This document shows positions 37,403 through 47,636 of a DNA stretch of 64,000 nucleotides, in pieces; the first letter of the stretch is position 1, and the number at the start of each line of letters is the position of its first letter. A model generated the notes under the pieces. The model ran no database searches and had not been told where the DNA came from. It saw only the letters and a list, made by a program, of their open reading frames with translations. Origin of the DNA: Coptis chinensis (taxonomy: Eukaryota > Streptophyta > Magnoliopsida > Ranunculales > Ranunculaceae); the NCBI GenBank assembly GCA_015680905.1, contig CM027385.1, positions 81,427,501-81,491,500 on the forward strand. The letters are read 5' to 3'. Made by a program: the position numbers and the translations under genes.

Positions 37403-38480
37403 TCATCTACACCGCGCTATGGCAGCACGAAGGAGAATCACAGTTGAGCGAAATTTCGGAAATCTCTACAATTCCGGGATGTTTCACCCATTTTTCGATG
37501 AAGAAATTGCTAGTAGAGAGTGGGAATATCTATTGCAATCAATTCCAGCTCAAGACTCAAGATTTAGTGTTGAAATTTTACAACAATGGAGGTTTCCGGG
37601 GTGACGAATTTTGGATTACGGCGGATGGGTTGGAACGTTAACTCACGCTGGAGTTGATTTCGAATACCGCCAGCGATTCCGATAAAAACTCGATAGTCCG
37701 ACCCTGTTATTGTCGAGTATCCGACCACGAGGGATTTGATGTTTGACACGCTTCTCGGGGGAGAGTACAACATCGCTCGAATCGCGGTACCAAAGATTCG
37801 CCGACGTAACCAATTAGCCACACTAACGGGTCGGGCGCATAACGCCATTGGAACTTCAAAGACGCCCGACGTGAACAAGACTTTCTTGCACCTACCGTGG
37901 ATCCTACAGAGAGGAAGAACACTTTCTGTATGGTCCATTTCCTGGGCCATATTCTTCTTTACCGCGTCAAACAAGTCGACTCCTCTTCTTTGTTACTTGT
38001 TACCTTTATATGCTTAACTTAGGGTTCCAATCGCTACTCTATCATTGAAACAAGGTCTTTCGAGAATTTTGGAATTTTTGAGACTTGTGTTTTAGACCAC
38101 CGGGACCCAAGCTAGAGATGACATTGAGCATGATAACATACCTCCTCCTCCTCCTTCACCACCCGGACTGTTTTTAATGAAGATACCATCGCCCCAATCA
38201 ATACTCCTATGGATGCCTTGAGGCACATGAATACTAGTATGCGCATGATGTTTCTTCGCCGAAGAGATGCTTACTTCCCGAATGACTTCCAAAGAAGAAA
38301 TGAGAAATCGCCAAGGCCGTTTCCAGAGAATGATGATGGCAACTCAACAAGAATTCCAAGATCGGTTCTTCTACGATCTATAGGCCACATTCCGACCGGT
38401 CATTTCGACGCTGGCGTTAGTCGGCGAAGACGAGAAAACCCGTGTTCATCTTCTGCTAACCCGGAGGATTCCCAGTAGCT
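37403..38480 (+). pseudogene. Element C accessory/env-like ORF 1 (fossil)
   Basis: It begins MAARRRITVERNFGNLYNSG and continues MFHPFFDEEIASREWEYLL. The opening resembles the ORF starting at 39547 (MDQPRKITAEQDYLKTLEDG, then RFSPYFDTEII), so two related ORFs stand in series. Position downstream of integrase matches the extra ORFs of Athila elements. Function is unknown. Broken. Confidence 0.45.
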
Positions 38481-38669
38481 GTTTATTTCCCTTGGTTTCA
38501 AAATGACTATGTCATTTATTTCCCTTATGCATTGCATTTTTATTTTTTTAGTGCTAAAATTATTATATATCGGTTGATTTCTCATAATTTTGTATCTCCA
38601 GATGGTTTGAATGAGAAATTATTTATGTTATGCGAATATAGTACTTTCAAAAATATGAGTTTGCTCCTT

Positions 38670-38760
38670 GATTCATTGGGCCTACTCTCAAAGCCCAACG
38701 GTCAGAACCCAACGGACTGATCCAAACGGTCAGATGCCCAACGGTCAGAAATCAAATTAT
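38670..38760 (+). repeat. Short tandem CCAACGGTCAGA motif
   Basis: GCCCAACGGTCAGAACCCAA and neighbouring copies give three to four CAACGGTCAGA-type motifs, followed by TATAAATACA at about 38759. This looks like an LTR-independent internal promoter ahead of the small ORF at 38850. Confidence 0.45.
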
Positions 38761-38849
38761 AAATACAACTCTCCTTTCCCATTTTCACTCATTCCCTTCT
38801 CTCACTCTTCACAAATTCTTCTTCACAAATTTTCAATTTCTTGAACATA

Positions 38850-38969
38850 ATGAATCAAATAGAGCGATGGGAAAAGGAGCAACGCGAATGGGCTATCACA
38901 CTATTCGTGATAACAGTGTTTATCATTGTTCTGCTGTCACTCATGCATAACATGATCCAGAACATCTAG
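38850..38969 (+). CDS. Small ORF, 39 residues, one predicted membrane segment
   Basis: The product starts MNQIERWEKEQREWAITLFV; residues 15-32 (AITLFVITVFIIVLLSLM) are strongly hydrophobic, forming a single transmembrane helix after a charged N-terminus. It is preceded by TATAAATACA and a pyrimidine-rich leader typical of plant genes. It lies between the two accessory ORFs of element C and has no recognised family. It may be part of C's accessory region or chance. Confidence 0.3.
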   Translation: MNQIERWEKEQREWAITLFVITVFIIVLLSLMHNMIQNI

Positions 38970-39546
38970 ATCTATGTAACCATCTCTTTGTCTTTTGTTT
39001 TGTATATTAGTATGGTGTGTTAAATAATTCTCACACATTTGTACGGGTTACGTATTAAATGGAGAAGCTTCGTATTAAATATTTATGCATATTAGTTGTT
39101 TCTTTTTAAAAAAATAATAATAATTAAACAAACCATAACAAAGAAACACCTTACAAAACTCACCAATATAATTAATTGATACTCATGGTATTCAGAGAAG
39201 ATAGCGCACGCTACAAGATACGCATAACCCTTGTCACACATGCAGTTCGATCCATATTTTATTACTGAGTTATGATCATCATTTCTGAAATTACGTGTAA
39301 GTCTAACTACCCTGTGAAACTTTCCTCCGTTTTTTCTAACATTGACCCACCTCATTAATTGTCTTTGGAAATCTGACATGACAAGCCTTACTATGGATCC
39401 CCATTGATGCTGTTCATTATCACATGGGTCATTAACTACACTTGGAATCCAGTTTGGTACAGACTCATTGATTGGCTATAAATCTCTTCTTTTTCAGCCA
39501 TTCTTATTCAAACATTTTCACTCTCCTTCCCTCAGTAATACTACCA

Positions 39547-40627
39547 ATGGATCAACCACGAAAAATAACGGCTGAACAAGACTACCTGAAAACTTTAGAA
39601 GATGGCCGGTTTTCTCCTTATTTTGACACCGAAATCATACGTCGGCGGATGGGCGCTTCTTCTATATCATTCAACAAACCGTTATTCCCTAGATTTGGTT
39701 TTGATGTTCTACCAATTTAAGCGGATCTGAAAATGGAAAATTCTACTTCAATGCCTATGGACGACGGTCGGAGTTGACTAAGGACATGCTCTCCGACATA
39801 CTTCAAATCCCATTGAATACCGTGAGTCCCTTTTTCAAGAGTCATCATTTGATTCCACCAAATCTTTACTACGAAGCTACAGTATCTCATGACGAAGACA
39901 AATACACATCACGGTGTTCTTCCACGCTATTTGAAACAGAATCAACGTGTTGTGCTCCAATCGGGTTGGGACACAATGTGGGTAGGTATGCGTCACACCA
40001 ATCGAAGTCACAAAGCCTTTAACTTCACCTACTTTGGATTTTGCGACTCAAAGAGATGATTTTTGTCTAATCCAACACCTGCGGGCGTAATCACCAAGAA
40101 AACAAAGAAGGTCGGCACCTCTACCCACTTTAGTCACGCCAAATTATGATCGCGTTGGGGTTATCCAAGAATTTCTCCGAGACACCCTTCAAAGAGCACA
40201 TATAAATGTACTCCAAACAGACTACTCCGTTGGTTTTTGGACTCCTGATACAAAGATAGATGAACAGCACGACCCAAGCTTAAATCCTGACCATGTCTTT
40301 GATGAAAATGCCATGTTTAATATTTTTAATCCTATGGAAGGCATTCAACTTCTTCATCAGGGCTTGAGGGAACTACACGCTCGTCAAAATATCATCATTA
40401 CAACTCTTAAGGATTTCCAAGAACGTCAAGCAATGCATGATGTTGAACAAGAGGAACTAATGAGAATTCATTCTCAGTCCTTGCAGAATCACGCTCTCCT
40501 TATGGAGAATCAAACTGCACTCTCTGCCAGCCAAGGGGACATTCAGATGCAGCTCGGCCAACAAATAGAAGACCTAAACAGTCTGGTGCAAAATATGCAT
40601 CTCCAAGATCAACATAAGAATCCATGA
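39547..40627 (+). pseudogene. Element C accessory/env-like ORF 2 with coiled-coil tail (fossil)
   Basis: It starts MDQPRKITAEQDYLKTLEDG after a TATA-like GGCTATAAATC (about 39474) and a pyrimidine-rich leader. The segment from 40313 (MEGIQLLHQGLRELHARQNI ... QDIQ-like QGDIQMQLGQQIEDLNSLVQ) is Gln/Leu/Glu-rich with heptad spacing, suggesting a coiled coil, and has a counterpart in element A near 7950. Broken. Confidence 0.45.
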
Positions 40628-40863
40628 TATTACTAAGTCAATAAGTATATAATCTTATATGTTATTACGTTTTTCCGTCATACTATGTATTTTGTCTTAT
40701 CTTTTTGTCTTCTTTTGTATGCAATGCTTAGTAGGATTGTCATCATTTCCGTTGTGACTAATATAATTTTAACATGTGCTACAGGAGGGTCTATTTTCTT
40801 ACATACTCATTTTTCCATCCGGTTTGCTCTCAGATCGTTACCCATTTCTTTCCTTCATCCACC

Positions 40864-41870
40864 ATGGCATCTTCATCAAACATTGCATCTTCATCATCCA
40901 TGGTACCTCCCAAACTCATTCCCCGAGCAATCCTTTCGATCTATGATGGATTCCAATGCCTATGGCCATCTCTTCCATGATTACATCACAAACATTGGGT
41001 GGTCTTCCCTAATTCTTCAACCCGACCAAACTTATTCTCCGAGTTTGGCTGCATACTTTTATGCTAATATGGAAGACACACCAGCATTCAACCATGCGCA
41101 TGGTTTCTACTTAGACGGGTTCACAATCCGAGTTGGTGACACACCTCATATTTTTTCTGAACAACAACTTGCCCTAACTTTGGATCTTCCATACCACGAA
41201 CCTGCTGCATCTTGGCAGTACATCTATCATAATTCTTACCGTTCCTTTCAGTGGCAAGCGTTTCGCGACTCTTATGGTGATGGTCTTGAGATCAAACGAG
41301 AAGGAGATGGCCATATGCCATAGCGCAACATCACCATTCCATTAGCAAGCATGACCGTGAACATGGGGACTGCAATGTTATTTGTACTCCTGAACATTAT
41401 GGGAGATTGGCATTTTTCTACTACCAATGAGGGTCGCTTATGCGTCGATTCAGTCGCGATGCTTCGGGTCATGCATTATTTAACATTTTAGGTTGTGTTG
41501 TCTCCAACCCGAAACGAGCTCGCGACTTTTTTTCGGGATCGGATATACTTTTACCGACCACCGCTTGCGGATCATGAAGACACATTTCCCACAGGTTTGC
41601 GGCTATTTTTCATGATCGGGTCAAGGTGGATTCCATGTGCCCAACAAACGGAATCATTCGCTCATTGAGGTTTCATTCAATGGAAGCGTCCCGCCGATAT
41701 ACACTGGCATGTTCGATGTTACCTAATGGACGAAAAGATGAAGACCAATTTGAGGGAATTCGAGACAAAGAATGGGCGAAAATTTGGCAAACTATTATCT
41801 ATTGGTGCCGATGCTAAGGAAATGCATTTCCTTAAAGAGGGCCTTGGACCTTCACATCCTTGGGATGGTA
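40864..41870 (+). pseudogene. Element C accessory ORF 3, putative plant transposon protein domain (fossil)
   Basis: It starts MASSSNIASSSSMVPPKLIP. Later sequence includes NHAHGFYLDGFTIRVGDTPH and IFSEQQLALTLDLPYHEPAA, the pattern of the plant transposon protein domain found in ORFs downstream of pol in Athila-like elements. Broken. Role unknown. Confidence 0.5.
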
Positions 41871-41879
41871 AACTTTAAG

Positions 41880-42860
41880 CTTGCCATTGTACATATATCT
41901 AGATAAACCTAATGTTTGGTGTGCTATTGGTTGTCATGTTTAGTATGCTATTGTTTTTCATTATTTCGTGTGCTATGTATTGTGTGTTATGTTTAGTGTG
42001 CTATTGAACATTTTCTTGTTCTTTCTGAATAATATATTATGATCTCTAACCTCTCTGTTCCAGCAATCTAGCCCTAATTTTGCTCACGGCTCTCAGGTAC
42101 TTTCTCTCTTTATTTATTGATCCTTCGAGGAATAAGCATCATTCTGTTTGGGGGTGCTTTAAACCTATAGCAAAAATTAGGCATCTTATAGCCTGTATAT
42201 AGTTTTTATTTTCATATTAATAATTGTACTTAGTGACAAAGTCTTGTTTCCTTTTCAATGATGAAAATTGTCTAGAAATCTCACATTAGTATCCGAATTA
42301 AGATTTGTTTTAAGAAACTTTAGATAATACGCATGCAATAGTTTATACATCTTTTCATGAATATTCATGTACTGAGTATCATCGATTGTACATGGCAGTA
42401 AATTTCTGGAACCAATGGTTAGTTACTTTAATTATCAATCATGTGAGAATCTAACCAAAAACCTTGACATGAGTGATTTGTGTGTGATGACCGCAGGAGG
42501 AGTTTTTTTCGATTAGAGAAATCACGTCTACTTACTTGATCACCACCCGAACCCTAGGCGAGAATTTAGGCCTTCTTTGGATCGACATAGCTAAAAATTC
42601 TTACCTGTTACAAATTTTACCGCTAGTCACTCCACTGAACCATTCATCAAACCTTTCACTTTCACCAAAAATTCTTTACCCATTTATTAAACCAAATAAA
42701 AGAACCTACCTAAGTGATGAGTATGAGAAATAGGATGAAATGTGGAAAGAATAAAGAGAAAGACTTGTCCCAAATAAAAGTCAGTTACTTGCTTCATGAA
42801 AGAAAAATAGAATCATGTTTTTAAGCCATCTAAAAAAAATAATAAATAAATAAATAAATA
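41880..42860 (+). other. Element C: non-coding 3' zone (left of the LINE)
   Basis: It aligns with 8620-9360 of element A through shared blocks such as CATCTTTTCATGAAT and GTGAGAATCTA. It ends in an AAAT-repeat run at about 42830-42862, where the LINE begins. No gene is seen. Confidence 0.5.
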
Positions 42861-42862
42861 AA

Positions 42863-44135
42863 ATTGACAAGGCTATGACTCTGATGGACTGTTTGGCTGT
42901 ATTAGAAGATCCACAGTGTGAGTTAACGCTCTTACGAGCTTGTGTTGGGCTCTCTAAGTTGGTCTTCGCGATTCGTACTTGTCCACCATCCTTTTTCAGA
43001 GAGGCAGCTCAGACTTTTGATCGGCACCTCCGCAGTGTTCTCCAGGGTACTGTGGTTTCTGATGGTCCTGGCTTCGGTGATTTACAGTGGCATTTATCGA
43101 CACTCCCATTACGTCTAGGCGGTTTAGGTATTTATTGTGCCACTGATGTATCTACATTTGCCTTTGTGGCCTCCCGTTGTCAGACTTCTGAGCTTCAGAA
43201 CCACATTCTTAGGAGTTGTGGCCCAGTACCTTTGGATGAGATTCTTGATGTTGCTAGCGATTGCATTGAGTCTCTGTCACCCGATTTTGACCTCGGTTCT
43301 ATGGTCAAGTCTACCGTCCCCTTCAAAACCACAAAAAGTTTTGGCGGAAGCGTTCTATGGTAAGATTGTTGTTGGTCTTAAGAGGGAGTTTGTGTTATCT
43401 GCTCGTCAGAAAGCAGTCATTGGATGCTTACAGTCAGAACATGCAAAGGATTTCCTACTTGCTATTCTGATGGAGGGACTTGGACAGCGCATGTCGCCGG
43501 TAGAGTATCGTTCTATTCTCCGGTACCGTCTCATGATTCCTTTGTACTCAGATGGTGGTCTATGCCCTATGTGCAAAAAGAGCAGACTAGATACTTTTGG
43601 GGACCATGCAGCACATTGTAGATATTTCCCAGGCTTCAAATACCGACATGATCATGTTAGAGATATTTTATGTGATGCATTTTGGAAGGCAGGGGTATAG
43701 GTGAAGAAGGAGGCTCCTGTGAATTTTCTCACTGATCCGAATGAGGGGAGATCGACACTTCGGCCTGCGGATGTATTGATCTACAGTTGGTCTGAGGGGA
43801 GGCATGCATGTGTTTGAGGTGGGAGTCTTTGAGGTGGGATAAGCAGCTAATAGAGCAGCAGTAGGGAAAATTGAGAAACACGAGGAGGCTTGTAGAGCTA
43901 ACCAGCATTGTTTCATTCCTTTCTTTTGACACCTTTGGTTTCTTGGCACAACAAATCATTTGAGCTCCTTTAAGAGATTGTAGAAAGTTATGGACTAATA
44001 GTAATGACATTTGGTTCTAACGAGTTTGCTTTTAGAGGATAGGTTTTGCCATTCTGAAGGACTTTGCGGACGCGTTTTTGTTTCCGCTTGTCCTAATTAT
44101 TTGTAAAACTCGTTATCATTATTAATAAAATTTCC

Positions 44136-44213
<78 letters not shown>
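42863..44213 (+). mobile_element. 5'-truncated LINE (non-LTR retrotransposon), reverse transcriptase C-terminal part
   Basis: The frame from 42875 (MTLMDCLAVLEDPQCELTLL, LRACVGLSKLVFAIRTCPPS) corresponds to the end of the reverse transcriptase of a plant LINE family. A second frame from about 43340 (REFVLSARQKAVIGCLQSEH; LRYRLMIPLYSDGGLCPMCK; DTFGDHAAHCRYFPGFKYRH) carries the terminal Cys/His motif C-x2-C ... H-x3-C typical of that family. The frames are offset from each other and further stops follow, so it is dead. It ends in AATAAAATTTCC, a poly(A) run (44136-44163) and an AT microsatellite (44164-44213). It is nested in the 3' zone of Athila C. Confidence 0.75.
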
Positions 44214-44217
<4 letters not shown>

Positions 44218-44704
44218 AGATATTTCCTGGCTTCAAATACCGACATGATCATGTCGAGATATTTTATGTGATGCATTTTGGAGGGTTCGGGGTATAGGTG
44301 AAGGAGGCTCCCTCGTGAATTTTCTCACCGATCCGAATGAGGGGAGATCGACACTTCGACTGGATGTATTGATCTACAAATGTCCGGTCCGGGAGGCATG
44401 CATGTGTTTGAGGTGGGAGTCTTTGAGGTGGGATAAGCAACTAATAGAGCAGCATTGAAAAATTGAGAAACACGAGGAGGCTTGTAGAGCTAACCAAAGA
44501 TTGTTTCATTCCTTTTCGGTTTGACACCTTTGGTTTCTTGGCACAACAAATTTGTTGAGCTCCTTAAGAGATTGTTTATGGACTAATAATGAATTTTCCA
44601 CTTTTAGGAGGATAGGTTTTGCCATTCGAGAAAACTTGCGACGACTTGTTTATATATCCTAATTATTTGTAAAACTATATCATTATTAATAAAATTTCCA
44701 TTCA

Positions 44705-44768
<64 letters not shown>
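44214..44768 (+). mobile_element. Tandem second copy of the LINE 3' end
   Basis: This repeats the last ~500 bp of the preceding LINE (starting at the equivalent of about 43615, ATTGTAGATATTTCC) with many substitutions and small gaps. It again ends in AATAAAATTTCC, A-run (44704-44713) and AT run (44714-44766). The break point sits exactly at the AT run of the first copy. Confidence 0.8.
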
Positions 44769-44774
<6 letters not shown>

Positions 44775-45566
44775 CATTAGAGGCTTAAGAACAAGGTTAT
44801 AAAACTCGGTTAGAAGAAGGAAAGAAAAAACAAGGATTTCTAGTGTAAATATATGAAGACCCTATACTCTCATACTTAGTAAATTTTGATTATCCATTTC
44901 CATTTTTTGTACACTATCCACCTAAGCCCCACAATACCTAATAAAGACCTCTAGCTCAATTAGGAGTAGGGTGGTGTGATAATAAGTAGTAGACGTGATT
45001 GATCGACATCGGCTCATCCGACCGCATCATTGAGATGTAAGGAAAAGTGTGCCCACTGCATTAATGGAGTTAACAAAACCCGAGTGGAAAAATTTTGAGT
45101 GAATTTGTTTTCAACACATACCGTGAGAACCCATTTAGGTATGCTCTCCAAAGGATCCGAAACAACCCTCGCTAGTACATTTCAATGAAAAGTTCACTGC
45201 ATGAATAATCATATGTAGATGTTTTAATTATTGAATATATATTAACTTGAGTTTCAAAGAAATCAATACTCATTTCCTGCTAAGGAGATGTATGGATATC
45301 TGAGATTAATTTAGGAAACGAAGTTTACATCATTTGAGTCGTTGTAGTATAAAATGAAGTTTGTGAGTATCTTTTCTCGGAAAACTCTCACGAGGCTATA
45401 ACTCGTCCACTAGGGAATTCCTAGTGGTTTAAGGCCTTGTTGCATATGGTCAATGCAACCGCACTCTGCGAAACCAGAATTAGTTAGGACTACACATTTT
45501 TGGCCATTTATCTATTTTAGTGTCTCTTCTTTGCTTGGGACAAGCAAAGTCTTTTTTTGGGGTAGT
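44769..45566 (+). other. Element C: non-coding 3' zone before the LTR, with conserved hairpin block
   Basis: 45379-45478 matches 10064-10163 of element A at roughly nine bases in ten and includes CCACTAGGGAATTCCTAGTGG, an 8-bp stem with a 5-base loop. CTTTGCTTGGGACAAGCAAA then TTTTTTTGGGGTAG (about 45550-45562) is the probable polypurine-type primer site before the LTR. No gene is seen. Confidence 0.55.
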
Positions 45567-47085
45567 GTGATAAGCACCCAAAAGTGTTTATATGAAACCC
45601 CATTGAGACATATAAATTTGGTTAATTATGTGTTTAATAATCATGAAATAAATATGTTTTCATACTTTTGCGCGGTATTTGCAGAAAACATGAAATATTG
45701 GTTAAACCCGCGATAAAGCCGCGAGGAACGGTGTATATATGAATTCTTCCAAATCCGCACGTAAGCATCAAACTTCCAAAGCTCCTACCTCTCCGAACCC
45801 GGGACTCGAATGCAACAAGAGAGCTGCTCAGACAATCAGGGCGATGAACTCTATGCATAGGCGGAAAGTTGTAAAAACGCCCAAATACCGGACCGCCATC
45901 GGATCAATTTTGCACATGGACCCGCTATGCAGGGCCACAAGATTGGATGAGTCATCAATCATGGAGCATGTCAAGACAAAAATAACAAATTATTGGTACA
46001 AAATTGACACCTTGCATGTAATAAATTAGATTATGTGTTAATAGTGAAAAAAAGGCAAGGTGTCACTTTGTTTTAATGTGGTGGATAAAAATGAATTAAT
46101 GTGGTTTGATGATTCACGTGGGAGGAAATGAGATTTCTCTCAAATGGAGAAGAAATTAGACAAAGGTAGGGGACACTCCATTTACTCCCTTGACTTATTT
46201 TCTTTACATGGCATTATTTTAGTTCCTTAGTGAAGAAAATCATAAGTTAGTTTTTAGTTTTTATTAGAAAAGCTTGTAATAGTTTTAATGGAGGAAACAC
46301 TTGTTTTCTTCTAGAAAATAAATAGAAGTGAGTTTGATTGTTTATCTTTTCCTTTTTCTCTCTTTCTTTGTTTCTCTAGTTTAAATTCCTTGTCTCAAGG
46401 ATCATGAGCTAACTTTCCTTTTGGGGAGTTAATCCAACTCATGTGAGGGAAAAACAATTGTTGTTGGTTTGGTAGGTTTTTAGGAAGAACAACTAACTCT
46501 ACATCCTATCCCAAAATGATAGTTGGTGTAGTGTCTAGTTAGGAATCAGGTAATGAGCTTAGAGATAAGTCATTGCTTGGTTTCACTTGCTAGCATGTAT
46601 GAGCTCTTTAGTGAGTCATACATGCTAGGGATCAAATCTTTTTTTCCATTAGGGACTTGTCTATGAGTCTAGGAAGAATCAATAAACTTTTTCAAATCAA
46701 CAACTAAATGTTAGTTTCACATGAGGAGGATTAAATCTCCACCTTTTTCTTAGTAATTTGTATTTTGTTTAAGTGCATGATTTCAAACTTTAATGTTTTT
46801 CTAAATGTTGTGTAGGAAAGAAAACCTATCATTAGTATTATAACCTTACTCCTTAGTTCCTTTTATTGTAACAACCAATTTGTAGTTGTCCTAGACTTTA
46901 GGTTGGTTCGAATCCTTATTCCAACTCTACGAAATCAAAGATCGTAAGGACCTTGAGTTGCTTTTGCATCAATTTAGAGAATTCAAACCTCTAAGTAGTA
47001 GTAAAGAAACATATATCAAAACACATAATTGATCAAAATGTTATGCCTCTCAGGGTTTAATATTACAGTTTTGGGTGCCTATCAG
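45567..47085 (+). repeat. 3' LTR of element C with unusually long inverted ends
   Basis: It starts TGATAAGCACCCAAAAGTG and ends CAGTTTTGGGTGCCTATCA: the ends are inverted repeats over 19 bp with two mismatches, far beyond the usual TG...CA, and weaker inverted similarity continues for about 70 bp. Internal landmarks (CATGAGCTAA at about 46405) are spaced as in the LTR of B. Length 1,519 bp. A pair of oppositely oriented LTR starts is an alternative reading. Confidence 0.65.
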
Positions 47086-47575
47086 CCACGACAACGATAG
47101 TCACACAAATATCTAATCTTTCAAAATTAGAATCAAGCCTTACGTAACTCTTAACTAAAAACATAATTGTCATACATAACCGTGCTCAAAAAAATCATTA
47201 TTCTCACTTTAGATAACGTTCATATTCAAAACATCATATATAAATTTTCAACCCTACTGATGCACAATAAACCTATAAGTCAGAATTGCTCAAAAACGGA
47301 TTTTTACTATACTTTCGGGTCTCCAAAACTATCTTAAGATTCATGTCAATTCCAAACAAAACCACCATTGAAACGTAGGCTACAAATACTATACAAAACA
47401 CCCAAGAAAAGTTTAAGAAACTTTGTTCATTACTAGAAATATTTCCCAAAATAGGTTCTTGCACATAAAAAGAGAACACGGTAGGTTTTCTAGCCAACTT
47501 ACCAATACAATAACATTTCCTACAGTTATCCAAATAATACACCACTTGATTATTTGAAAACCTGATCTGAAAACC
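47086..47575. other. Unassigned spacer between element C and the CHY1-like duplication
   Basis: No gene recognised. Minus-strand frames here are not protein-like. The left boundary of the segmental duplication lies at about 47575, where similarity to 59240 begins. Confidence 0.35.
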
Positions 47576-47636
47576 AATTGCCTATATATGGCTGATGCAG
47601 TGGCATTGTATAGAAACTCCAGGGGTGACGCATTTG

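Larger units (their letters stand above)
29758..47085 (+). mobile_element. Athila-type Ty3/gypsy retrotransposon C (leader, gag, pol, accessory ORFs, 3' LTR), heavily decayed
   Basis: Plus-strand fossil: leader (29758-30207, sharing the CAGGAAACTTGAAAGATTGA block with B), gag (about 30208-31500), protease region (about 31840-32370), RT (about 32850-33680), RNase H (about 34050-34440), integrase (about 34640-35760), a minisatellite-bearing region (to about 37000), accessory/env-like ORFs (37.4-41.9 kb), a non-coding 3' zone (to 45566) and a 3' LTR (45567-47085). It carries dozens of breaks, so it is clearly older than B. A LINE is nested at 42.86-44.77 kb. The 5' LTR is missing, replaced by the LTR of B. 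Confidence 0.8.

Noticed and set aside
45567-47085. DNA transposon with 19-bp terminal inverted repeats
   Set aside because: No target duplication flanks it (TAGTG versus GCCAC), and the order of landmarks matches the LTR of element B; a primer-tract-like sequence precedes it.
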